Below, piece after piece: positions 9,330-17,369 of a DNA stretch of 64,000 nucleotides (position 1 is its first letter; every line of letters starts with the position of its first letter). The DNA comes from Pedobacter sp. B4-66. GTDB lineage: Bacteria; Bacteroidota; Bacteroidia; Sphingobacteriales; Sphingobacteriaceae. Under the pieces are notes generated by a model. The model was given only the letters and a program-made list of their open reading frames with translations. It did no database searches and was not told the origin of the DNA. Where the stretch lies: contig NZ_JAFVME010000003.1 in assembly GCF_018492665.1 (NCBI RefSeq), positions 682,001-746,000 of the forward strand, read 5' to 3'. A program made the translations under genes and the position numbers.

Positions 9330-9467
9330 ATGAATTCCACCACAAAGGTAGGCCATGCGCTGCTGAAGCGGCCAAAAGAGAACGGATAAACCGCTCATAC
9401 CTCGCTATTGATCCCGTCTTCCTTTTGGCCTTGATTGCGCATAGCCCCTTTGGGTTCCATAATTCAT
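9330..9467. repeat. Large imperfect inverted repeat upstream of the radC-like gene
   Basis: Arm 9330-9378 and arm 9422-9467 are inverted copies that share ATGAATT, CAAAGG, ATGCGC and the perfect 9-mer GGCCAAAAG/CTTTTGGCC, with small indels between. The 43-bp centre is unique. The right arm ends 24 bp before the radC-like start codon. It may be a structured leader, a protein-binding region or an ancient duplicated site at the edge of the element backbone. Confidence 0.6.
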
Positions 9468-9491
9468 TTTGAAACTTTAAAATCAACAATT

Positions 9492-9959
9492 ATGGAAATG
9501 CGCATCACACCATCCTTTACTTCGGTTGCAGAGATTGAGCTTGTATACCGCTCAAAGATAAAACCTTCCTTAAGACCAACTGTAAGTGAAGCTAAACACG
9601 CCTATGAAGTTTTCCTGAACCACTGGGATATGAACAAAATGGAGCTTCAGGAACAGTTTAAGATCATGTTACTCAGTAATGCCAATAAAGTACTTGGCAT
9701 CTATGAATGTTCTTCCGGTTCACTCATTGGAACAGTCGTGGACATTCGCCTTATATTCTGTTGTGCACTTAAGGCGAACGCAAAACGGATCATCCTTTGC
9801 CATAGCCATCCCAGTGGCAACCTTAAAGCCAGCCAGTCAGACCTTAGCCTTACCCAACGACTGGTACAGGCCGGAAAGCTAATGGATATCGCAGTTATCG
9901 ATCATTTGATTATAACAACTGAAGGGTTTATATCTATTGTTGACGAGGGGCTGTTATAG
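9492..9959 (+). CDS. RadC-like JAB/MPN domain protein
   Basis: The 155-residue protein keeps the metalloprotease-like JAMM motif H104-S-H-P-S-G-N-x3-S-x2-D117 of the RadC family. It lacks the N-terminal helix-hairpin-helix region of chromosomal RadC, as is usual for copies carried on Bacteroidota conjugative elements and other mobile DNA. The start at 9492 (MEMRITP) is preferred over the upstream in-frame codon at 9435, which would put coding sequence inside the inverted repeat. It is the first gene of the rightward mobile-element backbone. The function of these short RadC proteins is unknown; they are DNA-repair-linked by name only. Confidence 0.9.
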   Translation: MEMRITPSFTSVAEIELVYRSKIKPSLRPTVSEAKHAYEVFLNHWDMNKMELQEQFKIMLLSNANKVLGIYECSSGSLIGTVVDIRLIFCCALKANAKRIILCHSHPSGNLKASQSDLSLTQRLVQAGKLMDIAVIDHLIITTEGFISIVDEGLL

Positions 9960-9970
9960 CCCCTTTTTTT
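9947..9970 (+). terminator. Intrinsic terminator overlapping the radC-like stop codon
   Basis: GGGGCT (9947-9952), loop GTTAT, AGCCCC (9958-9963) and seven T residues make a textbook Rho-independent terminator. The TAG stop codon lies in the loop/3' arm, so the radC-like gene is probably transcribed alone. Confidence 0.85.
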
Positions 9971-10338
9971 GCTCCGTATTTCCTTGTTATAACATCTTCA
10001 TTTCATATCCTTCCTGGAGCTGCCTTGCTCCTCTTTACTATTGATGCGCCGGGGGATAAAGGGACGACCTCCTCCCTGAGCCTTTTTCAACAAAACGTCG
10101 AAAAGGGCAGCTAATCTAGGGTGCCCAAGCCACGCGCGAACCTGCCAAAAAAATTACGGATGAACGGTTGCCCCCCCAAAGGGTCCCCCCCATTAAGCCG
10201 GATTTTTTTTGGCTTTCGCATTTGGTCACCCTGTCCGATTGCTTTCTTTTTTTCCGTTTTTTCTTTTGAAAAAGGCTCATTGCGGCAGGCGGTTGAAAAG
10301 AAAAAGAAACAAGATTTTTTTCACTAAAACCAAATGTT
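9971..10338. other. Intergenic region before ssb, locally C-rich
   Basis: The gap holds short homopolymer tracts (runs of C near 10170-10190, runs of T and A near 10240-10320). The several overlapping short ORFs on both strands here have no protein-like composition and look fortuitous. The promoter for the ssb-to-parB gene run should lie here, but I cannot point to a clear -33/-7 pair. Confidence 0.4.
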
Positions 10339-10773
10339 ATGCAACACATTTCAGGAACATTAACCGCAGATGCCACGATCAAACAATTAGAAGGTGGCAG
10401 GCAATTCGTAAGCTTCAGCATTGCCGACAACGAAACCTACAAACCCAAAGACAGCAACGAACGGGTTGAGCTGACCACTTTTTTTAACTGTACCTACTGG
10501 TTGGGAACAGGGATCGCCAAAGTATTACGCAAAGGCGCAATGGTAGAGCTGATCGGCAGGGCTAGGGCAAAAGCGTACAAGGACAAAAAGGACAACTGGA
10601 CAGCATCTTTAAATTTTAACGCAAGTCAGATCAGGTTCTCCCGTTACGCACCGCTTCCCGAAGAGGAAAGCGAAGAACAGCCCCACGAGAAAACCAAAAC
10701 TAAGACCACAAACAAAAAAAACAGTAGCAAAGCGGGTAGCGAAGAAAAGCCAAACGACGACCTGCCATTTTAA
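10339..10773 (+). CDS. ssb: Single-stranded DNA-binding protein
   Basis: The 144-residue protein has the OB-fold order of SSB: MQHISGTLTADATIK, then FVSFSIADNETYK, FFNCTYWLGTGIAKVLRKGAMVELIGRA, and a C-terminal low-complexity linker rich in Lys/Thr. It ends in D-D-L-P-F, the acidic tip that recruits partner proteins. Plasmid- and ICE-borne SSBs coat the transferred strand after conjugal entry. It heads a rightward run of backbone genes with short gaps, which is typical of leading-region functions. Confidence 0.97.
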   Translation: MQHISGTLTADATIKQLEGGRQFVSFSIADNETYKPKDSNERVELTTFFNCTYWLGTGIAKVLRKGAMVELIGRARAKAYKDKKDNWTASLNFNASQIRFSRYAPLPEEESEEQPHEKTKTKTTNKKNSSKAGSEEKPNDDLPF

Positions 10774-10791
10774 ACCTTTGAATCTAAAGCA

Positions 10792-11265
10792 ATGAAATTT
10801 TTTAAGGATTGTAAAACACTGGATGAAGTAAAAGCACTATATAAAAAACTGGCTTTCCAATATCATCCCGATCAGGGCGGGGATACCGCCACGATGCAGG
10901 CCATTAATTCAGAATATGCTTTTGTCTCTGCAAGGCTTGTAAAAGGTGCCAACCTTTCAGCCGAAGAGACAGAACAGGAAATGAAGTTTTCGGAAGAATA
11001 CCGAAAGGTGATCGAACAGATCATACACCTGCCATCCATCAAGATCGAGGCCATTGGCTTATGGATTTGGGTAACAGGCGAAACCTTTCCGGTGCGCTCG
11101 GAGCTGAAAGCAGCAGGGTTATTTTTTGCATCCAAAAAAGAGGCTTGGTATTACCGCAGTGAAATGTACAAAGTCACAAGGGGCGGCAAAAAAACGCTTG
11201 ACCAGTTACGGCATAAGTACGGCAGTGAAACCATATACACCAACAGCCGTAAACAAATCGCCTGA
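10792..11265 (+). CDS. J-domain protein (element-borne DnaJ-like)
   Basis: An N-terminal J-domain is visible: LDEVKALYKKLAFQYHPDQGG with the HPD tripeptide at about residues 24-26, followed by MQAINSEYAFV. The remaining 100 residues contain no zinc-finger or substrate-binding domain of classical DnaJ; they include W-I-W-V-T-G and AGLFFASKKEAWYYRS, a pattern I associate with element-borne J-proteins. A partner DnaK is not encoded here, so the host DnaK would be recruited. It follows ssb by 18 bp. The substrate is unknown; assembly or disassembly of a transfer or replication complex is a guess. Confidence 0.9.
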   Translation: MKFFKDCKTLDEVKALYKKLAFQYHPDQGGDTATMQAINSEYAFVSARLVKGANLSAEETEQEMKFSEEYRKVIEQIIHLPSIKIEAIGLWIWVTGETFPVRSELKAAGLFFASKKEAWYYRSEMYKVTRGGKKTLDQLRHKYGSETIYTNSRKQIA

Positions 11266-11304
11266 CCCCAACCACATCATTATTAACCATTAAACGAAAA
11301 AATC

Positions 11305-11547
11305 ATGTTACCGACAATAAGAATATCAAATGATATCCGCTTGCCCGATACGGATCAATGGCAGCTTCGTTTTTCCATAGAAAGTGAAAGCTCAGACAGG
11401 CTTTACGTCATAGCGCAACACAAAGCAAAAAGGCATTGGGGTTGCAGTTGCCCCGGATGGAAAAGAAACAGGCATTGCAAACATTTAAAGGCTTTGGGTA
11501 TCCCTGCCGATATGCAGCCCTATGAAGTTAACCTTATCAATGATTAG
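11305..11547 (+). CDS. SWIM zinc-finger-like small protein
   Basis: This 80-residue protein contains C47-x-C49-x8-C58-x-H60 (GCSCPGWKRNRHCKHLKALG), the SWIM zinc-binding pattern that binds nucleic acid or protein. The N-terminal half is a short beta segment. It lies between two J-domain genes and ends 2 bp before the next gene, so it is in the same operon. Similar tiny SWIM proteins occur in Bacteroidota conjugative elements; the function is unknown. Confidence 0.75.
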   Translation: MLPTIRISNDIRLPDTDQWQLRFSIESESSDRLYVIAQHKAKRHWGCSCPGWKRNRHCKHLKALGIPADMQPYEVNLIND

Positions 11548-11549
11548 CG

Positions 11550-11861
11550 ATGGGAAAAGGATTTTTAGACGGTTATAAAACCTACGATACAAGTAAAGGG
11601 TACGGAAGCCCTAAGCAGTGGCAGGAAGCCTTTGAGGAAAGGATGAATCCTGAGGATGCCGAAATGGTATTGATTAACCAAACGCAAAGCCCCCATGAAA
11701 TTTTAGGGGTCAAAGCAAACGCGACAGCCGGAGAAATCAAAAAAGCCTTTCGCAAACTGATTATGGAATGGCATCCTGATAGGAATGAAAACCGGATAGA
11801 CGAGGCAAAGGAAATGAGCCAAAAAATCATTGCTGCTTATTCCCTGCTCACCGACAAATAA
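11550..11861 (+). CDS. Second J-domain protein
   Basis: The 103-residue protein has a disordered N-terminal 45 residues (MGKGFLDGYKTYDTS) and a complete C-terminal J-domain: HEILGVKANATAGEIKKAF, then MEWHPDRNEN with HPD, then QKIIAAYSLLTDK at the end. The domain is at the C-terminus, unlike type-I DnaJ. It is 2 bp from the SWIM gene. Having two J-proteins within 1.1 kb on one element is notable. Confidence 0.9.
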   Translation: MGKGFLDGYKTYDTSKGYGSPKQWQEAFEERMNPEDAEMVLINQTQSPHEILGVKANATAGEIKKAFRKLIMEWHPDRNENRIDEAKEMSQKIIAAYSLLTDK

Positions 11862-11916
11862 CTTTTGTATTAAACCATTAAACCGAAAAGCTACCGGACA
11901 AGTAGCGTAGCATAAA

Positions 11917-12354
11917 ATGGAATTTTTAAATCTTAAATCGACAATCGTGTTTACCAAACTGGTAGACACCCTTAACAATGGCTACAGGATAATCGAAAAC
12001 CGCCCGTTTATGCCCCTTACGATTGAACAGATCGGAGAACAGATCAGCACACCCTGGGGAATCGCCAAGCTGTATAGTTTTTGCCATTACTATGAGCAAA
12101 ACGGTGACCTGATACAAGACCCCGAAATGTGCTTTTTCATGATCGACAACAGGCAGGGATTTACGGCTGACTTTGACAAAGTAAGGATTGCGCCATATTC
12201 TTTTCGACAGGCCAATGTTGGTATTTACGAAGAAAGTGTACGGATGGAATCAAACAGCCTGACCAAGTTTCACAGACCCATGCAGCAATCACATACCGAG
12301 TTTGCAAATCAATGGCTCGGCAATATTCAGCAACAAGGATTTTTAAACAAGTAG
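11917..12354 (+). CDS. Conserved mobile-element protein of unknown function
   Basis: This 145-residue soluble protein has no catalytic motif I recognise. It shows an alpha/beta mix with SFCHYYEQNGDLIQDPEMCFFMID and ends in WLGNIQQQGFLNK. I have the impression of similar proteins (perhaps DUF6908-like) in Bacteroidota element backbones between ssb and parB, but cannot confirm this. It ends 2 bp before the next small gene. Confidence 0.75.
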   Translation: MEFLNLKSTIVFTKLVDTLNNGYRIIENRPFMPLTIEQIGEQISTPWGIAKLYSFCHYYEQNGDLIQDPEMCFFMIDNRQGFTADFDKVRIAPYSFRQANVGIYEESVRMESNSLTKFHRPMQQSHTEFANQWLGNIQQQGFLNK

Positions 12355-12356
12355 CT

Positions 12357-12569
12357 ATGAACGTTCAATTTAATTTCCAGATCAACCCTGACCATGACCG
12401 CAAACATTGGGATGCCATACGGCCTCATAAAAAACTAATGTCCGACAGGGTTTCCGCTGTCATGCTTGCCAAAAAGGTAGCAAGGCTTTTTAAAGCAGAA
12501 GTAAGGCTAACGGAAGGTGATTACCCATTCACTACCAGCGGTTCTTACTTCAACAACAAGGAACAATAA
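12357..12569 (+). CDS. Small hypothetical protein of the element backbone
   Basis: The ORF could be read from further upstream, but that would overlap the previous gene by 43 bp; ATG 12357, 2 bp after the previous stop, gives a 70-residue product MNVQFNFQINPDHDRKHWDA. It is basic, with MLAKKVARLFKAEVRLTEGDYP. No family recognised. It ends 7 bp before a terminator, so it is the last gene of this transcript. Confidence 0.65.
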   Translation: MNVQFNFQINPDHDRKHWDAIRPHKKLMSDRVSAVMLAKKVARLFKAEVRLTEGDYPFTTSGSYFNNKEQ

Positions 12570-12576
12570 AAAGAAT

Positions 12577-12606
12577 AAGGCAGCCGCAGGGTTGTGGCTG
12601 CCTTTT
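12577..12606 (+). terminator. Intrinsic terminator before parB
   Basis: AAGGCAGCC (12577-12585) and GGCTGCCTT (12596-12604) form a 9-bp stem with a 10-nt loop, followed by TT. It ends the ssb operon and separates it from parB, which must have its own promoter within about 35 bp or be read by leak-through. Confidence 0.75.
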
Positions 12607-12639
12607 ACCCATCATTTATTTTATACTAAATCTAATAAT

Positions 12640-14466
12640 ATGACAACGATAGCAAAACGGAAAAACCGTAACCCCTTAAAAAATACCCGTAAAGAAATTA
12701 TTATTCCTGCAACTTACGAAGCAGTAGTACCAGCGGGTGAACGCATGGAAATAGAAATTTCCATGATTGATTTCAGTACTAAAAATTACAGGAAAATTTT
12801 TAAGTCGGCTTATATAGAAGAACTGGCCGAAAGCATTAAACTACATGGATTGATACATGCCTTGACCGTTCGCAAATCGGGTGAACGGTACGAACTCGTT
12901 ATTGGGGAATGTAGGTTAAGAGCTGCGAGACTTGCAGAAGTTACAACACTTCCTGTAGTCATTCGCGAACTGACAGATGAACAGGCAAACGAAATCCGTT
13001 TGGCGGAAAATCTCAAAAGAGCAGACCCGCACCCTTTGGAGGAATCCCTGCTTATTGCAGAAATGCAAAGCGAAGGGAAAACCATCGAAGAGGTGGCACT
13101 GCGCATCGGTAAATCCAAAGCCTATGTCTATGGCCGTATAAAACTGGCCGGATTGACTGGAGCACTACAGGAGATATTTATTGAAGATAAACTGACGATT
13201 CAGGACGCCTTTGGTATCGCTTCGTTATCGGCAGAATCTCAACAGGAATTTTATAATGACTGTTGCAAGGAATGGAAGAAAAAAGATTTCAGGATAACCA
13301 ACCTGAATCACGCATTGAACCGTTACCGCTACGACCTGAAAAATGCACCCTTTGACACTAAGGATAAAACCCTGAAACCCGCCATAGGTGCCTGTACAAA
13401 CTGCCCGTTTAATTCAGCTACGCTAAAATCCTTATTCCCTGAATTTGCCAAAGAAGCGGTTTGTACCAATAAAAGTTGTTACAAGGATAAGTGTATTGAA
13501 AACACAGTGAGGAAGGTACGCAATGCCATTAAAGAAAAGCAACCCGATGCTTTGCTTTTGAACTCCACATTATCAGAAGAAACCGAAGTGGTATTACAAT
13601 CGCTACCGGAAACAGACAGCCTCCCCCGTATTGCCCGTTACGAAGTGACTATTCTCCAAAGCCCAGAAGTACCGGACAAAGAAGATTATATGGACACATG
13701 GAATACAGAAGAAGGCGAAGAACCGGAATTTGACGAAGAAAGTTATCATCATGACATGGAGGAATATAAAAGTGACCTTGCAGCATTTCAGGAAAAGACA
13801 GAAAAAGATACAACCAAAACAGGGCTTACAGTAACTAACGGGGAATGGAGGATTGTTCTATTCAGTACCGAGCAACAACCTGCCCGAAACACACATACAA
13901 CTGTTACGGCAAAAGAGGTACAGGAAGCTATAAAAGCAGGAACGGCTACCCCTGAACTTTTAAACGGAGAAATTACCCGTATTACCGCAAGGGAAGCAAG
14001 GGCAAAAGAACTGGATAATGAAAAAATACAGGTGCAGGTACATGAACAATTCCTAAACCAACAGGCAGCAGACGAACGGGGACAAAAACCTACACCAGCA
14101 GATCTTGTCTGCGCAAGGCTCGTCATTTATCAGGCTCTTGATTATTCCGTAAGGCACGCGGTCAATGATGCCCTGTTTGCCGATACAGATATTGCAAATC
14201 ATGAGCAACTGTACAATGCACTGGCTAACCTGCCGGAAGAATTATACGCATTCCTTATCCGCATGGCTATAGCCGGAAAATTTGAAAGTAAATATCCGAC
14301 CAATAGTACCGCCTATGCCTTAATTCACATGGCTACGGCTTCCGGCCTTGATGTTGCAGCCATTGAACAATCACAGCAGAACAAAGCAACGGAACGTCAG
14401 GAAAAAATGGAATTACGGATTAAAGAACTGGAAAAACGCATTAAAAAAATGCAGGTTATTGGATAA
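12640..14466 (+). CDS. parB: ParB/RepB/Spo0J-family partition-like protein
   Basis: ATG 12640 (MTTIAKRKNRNPL) is chosen because the longer frame would run through the preceding terminator. The 608-residue protein has a ParB N-domain: YIEELAESIKLHGLIHALTV, GECRLRAARLAE (box I), ENLKRADPHPLEE (box II), then a KorB-like HTH (IEEVALRIGKSKAYVYGRIKLAGL). A central cysteine cluster CTNCPF-x(n)-CTNKSCYKDKC suggests bound zinc. The C-terminal 250 residues are acidic and Glu-rich with a final coiled-coil helix. The length is far above chromosomal ParB (about 300), as in Bacteroidota element ParB-like proteins. No parA is next to it, so a CTPase/nuclease or regulatory role instead of partition is possible. 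Confidence 0.9.
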   Translation: MTTIAKRKNRNPLKNTRKEIIIPATYEAVVPAGERMEIEISMIDFSTKNYRKIFKSAYIEELAESIKLHGLIHALTVRKSGERYELVIGECRLRAARLAEVTTLPVVIRELTDEQANEIRLAENLKRADPHPLEESLLIAEMQSEGKTIEEVALRIGKSKAYVYGRIKLAGLTGALQEIFIEDKLTIQDAFGIASLSAESQQEFYNDCCKEWKKKDFRITNLNHALNRYRYDLKNAPFDTKDKTLKPAIGACTNCPFNSATLKSLFPEFAKEAVCTNKSCYKDKCIENTVRKVRNAIKEKQPDALLLNSTLSEETEVVLQSLPETDSLPRIARYEVTILQSPEVPDKEDYMDTWNTEEGEEPEFDEESYHHDMEEYKSDLAAFQEKTEKDTTKTGLTVTNGEWRIVLFSTEQQPARNTHTTVTAKEVQEAIKAGTATPELLNGEITRITAREARAKELDNEKIQVQVHEQFLNQQAADERGQKPTPADLVCARLVIYQALDYSVRHAVNDALFADTDIANHEQLYNALANLPEELYAFLIRMAIAGKFESKYPTNSTAYALIHMATASGLDVAAIEQSQQNKATERQEKMELRIKELEKRIKKMQVIG

Positions 14467-14534
14467 TTCAAGGTACGGGGGCGCAGCCGTTCAAGGGGCG
14501 CACATTTCATTCTTTTCTTAAAAAATACGATATT

Positions 14535-14729
14535 ATGGAAGTAACAGATATGGAGGGCAGGACGTTTGAAATCATTGACCTTGCTGAAACAATTAAAATG
14601 GTAGAGGGATTTCTTGCTTTTACGACGCATAGCCGTTTTATTTCGCTTCAGGTATTTGAAAGACGCAGGTTGGCCTATTGGAATGATTTCCTGCAAAAAC
14701 TATTAGAGCTGCAACGACGTTTAACTTAA
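14535..14729 (+). CDS. Small hypothetical protein
   Basis: A 64-residue ORF, MEVTDMEGRTFEIIDLAETI, with a basic amphipathic C-terminus (RRRLAYWNDFLQKLLELQRR). It starts 68 bp after parB and ends 13 bp before the next gene on the same strand. The composition is protein-like, and the spacing supports it being real. No family recognised. Confidence 0.55.
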   Translation: MEVTDMEGRTFEIIDLAETIKMVEGFLAFTTHSRFISLQVFERRRLAYWNDFLQKLLELQRRLT

Positions 14730-14742
14730 TAAAATTATTGTT

Positions 14743-15033
14743 ATGGATATTTCAAATGTTCAGGTTTACGGAACCATCATTTTAATCATTGGACTCGTGC
14801 TTCGCTATACGATGTACCGAAGGAAGTTTAACCGTACCAATGCTGCGGGAATACAGCAGTTTAGAAATTTTGAACACAAATCAGTGGCACAACCTTTTGA
14901 AAGGTTTGTAAAAATCATGGCTATGGCCTTAATCCTTTTCGGCAGTTTCCTGCTTATCGTGGAATGGTATAACCACAAGGATGATAAAGAAAAAAGACCG
15001 ATGCAGGAAGCTACCCCCGCTAATCCGAAATAG
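14743..15033 (+). CDS. Small two-helix membrane protein
   Basis: The 96-residue product has two membrane segments, VYGTIILIIGLVLRYTMY near residues 8-25 and a second hydrophobic stretch (IMAMALILFGSFLLIVEW) near 62-79, with charged segments around them. A hydrophilic tail follows. Similar small membrane proteins occur in Bacteroidota conjugative elements; the role is unknown (membrane anchoring of the transfer machinery is a guess). Confidence 0.7.
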   Translation: MDISNVQVYGTIILIIGLVLRYTMYRRKFNRTNAAGIQQFRNFEHKSVAQPFERFVKIMAMALILFGSFLLIVEWYNHKDDKEKRPMQEATPANPK

Positions 15034-15069
15034 CATTGGCATTTCTAAAATGCATATGCTCACCAAGTT

Positions 15070-15258
15070 CATTTAAAGCCTCATTACGGGGCTTTAAATG
15101 TTTCAGCAAGAGTTATATTGTCTTTCGTATATCAGCGACGACAAATAGGACAAAAACCGCAAACGCTCCCATCCTGCGGATGGGGCGTTTGCGGGAAGCG
15201 GTGCAAGCCTTGCCGCAATGAAGTTTTATTGTTTTGGTAGTCTTTGCGGCAAGGCTTG
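15070..15258. repeat. Cluster of three strong stem-loops
   Basis: Three stem-loops stand in a row in this non-coding gap. First, CATTTAAAGCC/GGCTTTAAATG (15070-15080 and 15090-15100, perfect 11 bp). Second, an arm pair from 15158 to 15193 with one bulged base (CGCAAACGC ... GCGTTTGCG). Third, a perfect 15-bp pair, CAAGCCTTGCCGCAA (15204-15218) and its complement (15244-15258), with a 25-nt loop. Some could be terminators for the small membrane protein gene, but three in 190 bp suggests a structured RNA or an origin-like region. The rest of the gap (15259-15354) shows nothing clear. Confidence 0.6.
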
Positions 15259-15354
15259 AGTTTTATATTTGGTAGGCTACAGCACTTCGTCCATTATGAA
15301 GTATAACAAAAATGTTGTTTCCAATTTTGCTATCGCTGCATGATATAATTTAGG

Positions 15355-15618
15355 CTAAACGACCGGTGAGATATTTAATTGGTTGCGTATGCTCTGCTCT
15401 AACTGCAACAGCCGCTTTAGTGGCGGATTGAACGGATGTTTTGGGTTAAAAGTTGCTGCAGCGTTTAGTTCAAGCCGGATAAATTCGGGAATATCCTTTA
15501 CGACCATACACCCCTCGCGCCATTCTTTCAGGAGAATGGGTGTTGTGTCAAAATACTCTTTTAATCTGGCTATTTCTTTAAGTACTTCGGGATGTTGTAC
15601 CATGTCCTTTTGCATCAT
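15355..15618 (-). CDS. DUF6965-like small protein
   Basis: The 87-residue protein has the order EYFDTTPILLKEW, then VKDIPEFIRLEL, then HPFNPPLKRLLQLEQS. This resembles, from memory, the DUF6965 family found widely in Bacteroidota accessory DNA: Y-F-x(n)-P, a Trp, a D-x3-F helix and a C-terminal P-x-L-x-R-L helix. It is monocistronic and leftward, against the flow of the backbone genes. Function unknown. Confidence 0.65.
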   Translation of the reverse strand: MMQKDMVQHPEVLKEIARLKEYFDTTPILLKEWREGCMVVKDIPEFIRLELNAAATFNPKHPFNPPLKRLLQLEQSIRNQLNISPVV

Positions 15619-15746
15619 GCAAAATTATGTCAGATTTTAACGCCAAACAATTTCAGCAAAATCCCAACTTTTTTGTAGATTTTTCTTGCTCAAAACAATA
15701 ATATGCTCAATGATGCGTCTATATGTTTGAGAGCGTTAATTTAGAT

Positions 15747-15787
15747 GAAGCTGGAATGATCGAAATGATTGTTCCAGCTTCTTTTTT
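15747..15787 (+). terminator. Stem-loop with T-run in an intergenic region
   Basis: GAAGCTGGAA (15747-15756) and TTCCAGCTTC (15772-15781) form a perfect 10-bp stem followed by six T residues on the plus strand. It lies 10 bp beyond the stop of the leftward YozE-domain gene, so it may act for that gene on the opposite strand as well. No rightward gene is seen between 15033 and it, so an unannotated rightward transcript is possible. Confidence 0.6.
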
Positions 15788-15796
15788 GGTTAACTT

Positions 15797-17029
15797 TTAA
15801 AGGGTAATACAATTTTTGCAGGCTAACTCAGGTGTGCTACGTACTTCATCTAATCTTACATAATATTCATTTCCCGCTTTTTTTAAAGGCCGTTCTACTT
15901 TGAATGTATAATACCGCTCATCCACTTCAGTAACCATTACAGGAATGGCTTTTTTCCCGTCCCATGAAATCCAAGCCTTATCTCCGGCCATAAAACTTTC
16001 AACAGTCCGTTTACTATAATGAAGCGGCACGACATTTTTAACATACACAATTGTCCTTGCCTCTGAATCATTCAGGACGGGTTTTGTTATTTGTTTCTCA
16101 GTGTCAGAAGCGCGTTTCCTGTTCAAAAACCTTCCGTAGGTCTTCCAGGCCATTTCCAACGCGGCGGTTGTACCCCTGGGCGGATTATCCAACTTCAAAT
16201 GATCCTTGTAGGCTTCTAAATTATCATATGATGGCCATCCATTGTTTTGATCTGAGAATCCGCGTTTATTAGCCAAATCCCCGAGCGGAGAATCCCTGTT
16301 TTTATGCTTTGCTAACCAGTCAGGGAAGCTAAGCTCAAACTTGGGTGATGTTTCACCTTTGGCTCGATCTGGTGTTCTAACATTAAGGGATTGCCCGCCA
16401 TTATTCTCCATTTCTTCTTTAGCCATTTCCAAAGATTCCCCTTCCGCCCAATAATGATCTGCTTTAACATAGCCGACGTTACCTGCGACACGCTTAAGCT
16501 TGATTAAATCGACGATACCACGTATCCCTTGTTGATTGGAAAGTATCCGGCTTGGCGACACATACTCCCGTGAGACCCTTAAATAAACCCCTTCATCATA
16601 AGGTTCTACCTTTACGCCTTCACGCTGAACTTTTTGATCGTTGAAAATCCTGCCCCTTAAATTCATACCGTCATTAGCCAGGGTCAGTGCCAAAAATTCA
16701 AGAGTCGGGTAAATCTTGTGCAGAAACCACTTTTCCACAAGCATTGGTGAATAAACACCTTCTGTCAAGCCACTAACAAGTTCTTCCGGTAGCGTAAGTT
16801 CCTTACAACGTTTTTTGATTGTTGTCGTAGGCTGCAAAACAATAAACTCGGCCTGACTTAAATTGGTAATAGGCCATTTTTTGTCCGCTAACAAAGCGGC
16901 GCGGGATGAATAGCCCATATAAGCCGCGAAGAGTTCATGCGCGTGCGATGACTTTAATTGAACTCCAAAATGGTTTGTAGCGAATGAGCGCAGAGAGTCT
17001 GCGCATACTTTTGTGATGTCGTGTTGCAT
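15797..17029 (-). CDS. YozE/SAM-like domain protein
   Basis: The 410-residue protein has an N-terminal segment (LRSFATNHFGVQLKSSHAHE, then AAYMGYSSRAALLA) like those found in element-borne proteins that begin with a lA-x2-lGy-s-s-w motif. In the middle (about 240-300), FPDWLAKHKNRDSPLGDLA with YKDHLKLDN and MAWKTYGRF matches the YozE SAM-like fold. The C-terminus is beta-rich (VKNVVPLHYSKRTVES, MAGDKAWISWDGKKAIPVMV). Function unknown. It is transcribed alone and against the transfer genes. Confidence 0.7.
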   Translation of the reverse strand: MQHDITKVCADSLRSFATNHFGVQLKSSHAHELFAAYMGYSSRAALLADKKWPITNLSQAEFIVLQPTTTIKKRCKELTLPEELVSGLTEGVYSPMLVEKWFLHKIYPTLEFLALTLANDGMNLRGRIFNDQKVQREGVKVEPYDEGVYLRVSREYVSPSRILSNQQGIRGIVDLIKLKRVAGNVGYVKADHYWAEGESLEMAKEEMENNGGQSLNVRTPDRAKGETSPKFELSFPDWLAKHKNRDSPLGDLANKRGFSDQNNGWPSYDNLEAYKDHLKLDNPPRGTTAALEMAWKTYGRFLNRKRASDTEKQITKPVLNDSEARTIVYVKNVVPLHYSKRTVESFMAGDKAWISWDGKKAIPVMVTEVDERYYTFKVERPLKKAGNEYYVRLDEVRSTPELACKNCITL

Positions 17030-17318
17030 AGCAATATTTTATTAAATGCCGGACTTTAAATCGGTGCCGTGAATGTTTAAGACAACCTGCGCCAGCGGTT
17101 AAATAAAATTTGCTGTTACTCGGGTTTGTCAATACTTGAATCAATCTTGCGTTTCAGTCACTCACAACTGGGGCGCTTGCTTCCTAATTCAAAAGTATAA
17201 TAAAAATTCAAACAAAACAAGAGATGCAAATTGAAAATGGAAACCTTCCCTCAAAAGCCGGCAAACCCTATATAACTCTGATCGTTTTATGATCAGGTGC
17301 GTTTCAATAATCAACAGC

Positions 17319-17348
17319 AAAAAAAAAGCACCATCAAAAGACGGTGCT
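17319..17348 (-). terminator. Terminator of the leftward 94-aa gene
   Basis: AGCACC (17327-17332) and GGTGCT (17343-17348) form a hairpin; on the minus strand it is followed by a run of nine T residues (the A tract 17319-17327). It lies 22 bp after the stop at 17370. A smaller hairpin CTGATC/GATCAG (17278-17296) lies next to it. Confidence 0.75.
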
Positions 17349-17369
17349 CACTTTTTGAACTGGTAAAGA

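Noticed and set aside
10116-10469. Several overlapping short ORFs on both strands before ssb
   Set aside because: They arise from homopolymer-rich DNA, have no protein-like composition, and conflict with one another and with ssb.
12517-12639. Upstream extension of the parB ORF
   Set aside because: It would run through a clear terminator hairpin (12577-12606) and overlap the previous gene; ATG 12640 gives a normal ParB start.
14397-14696. Leftward ORF antisense to the end of parB and the 64-aa gene
   Set aside because: It is antisense to better-supported genes and has no recognised feature.
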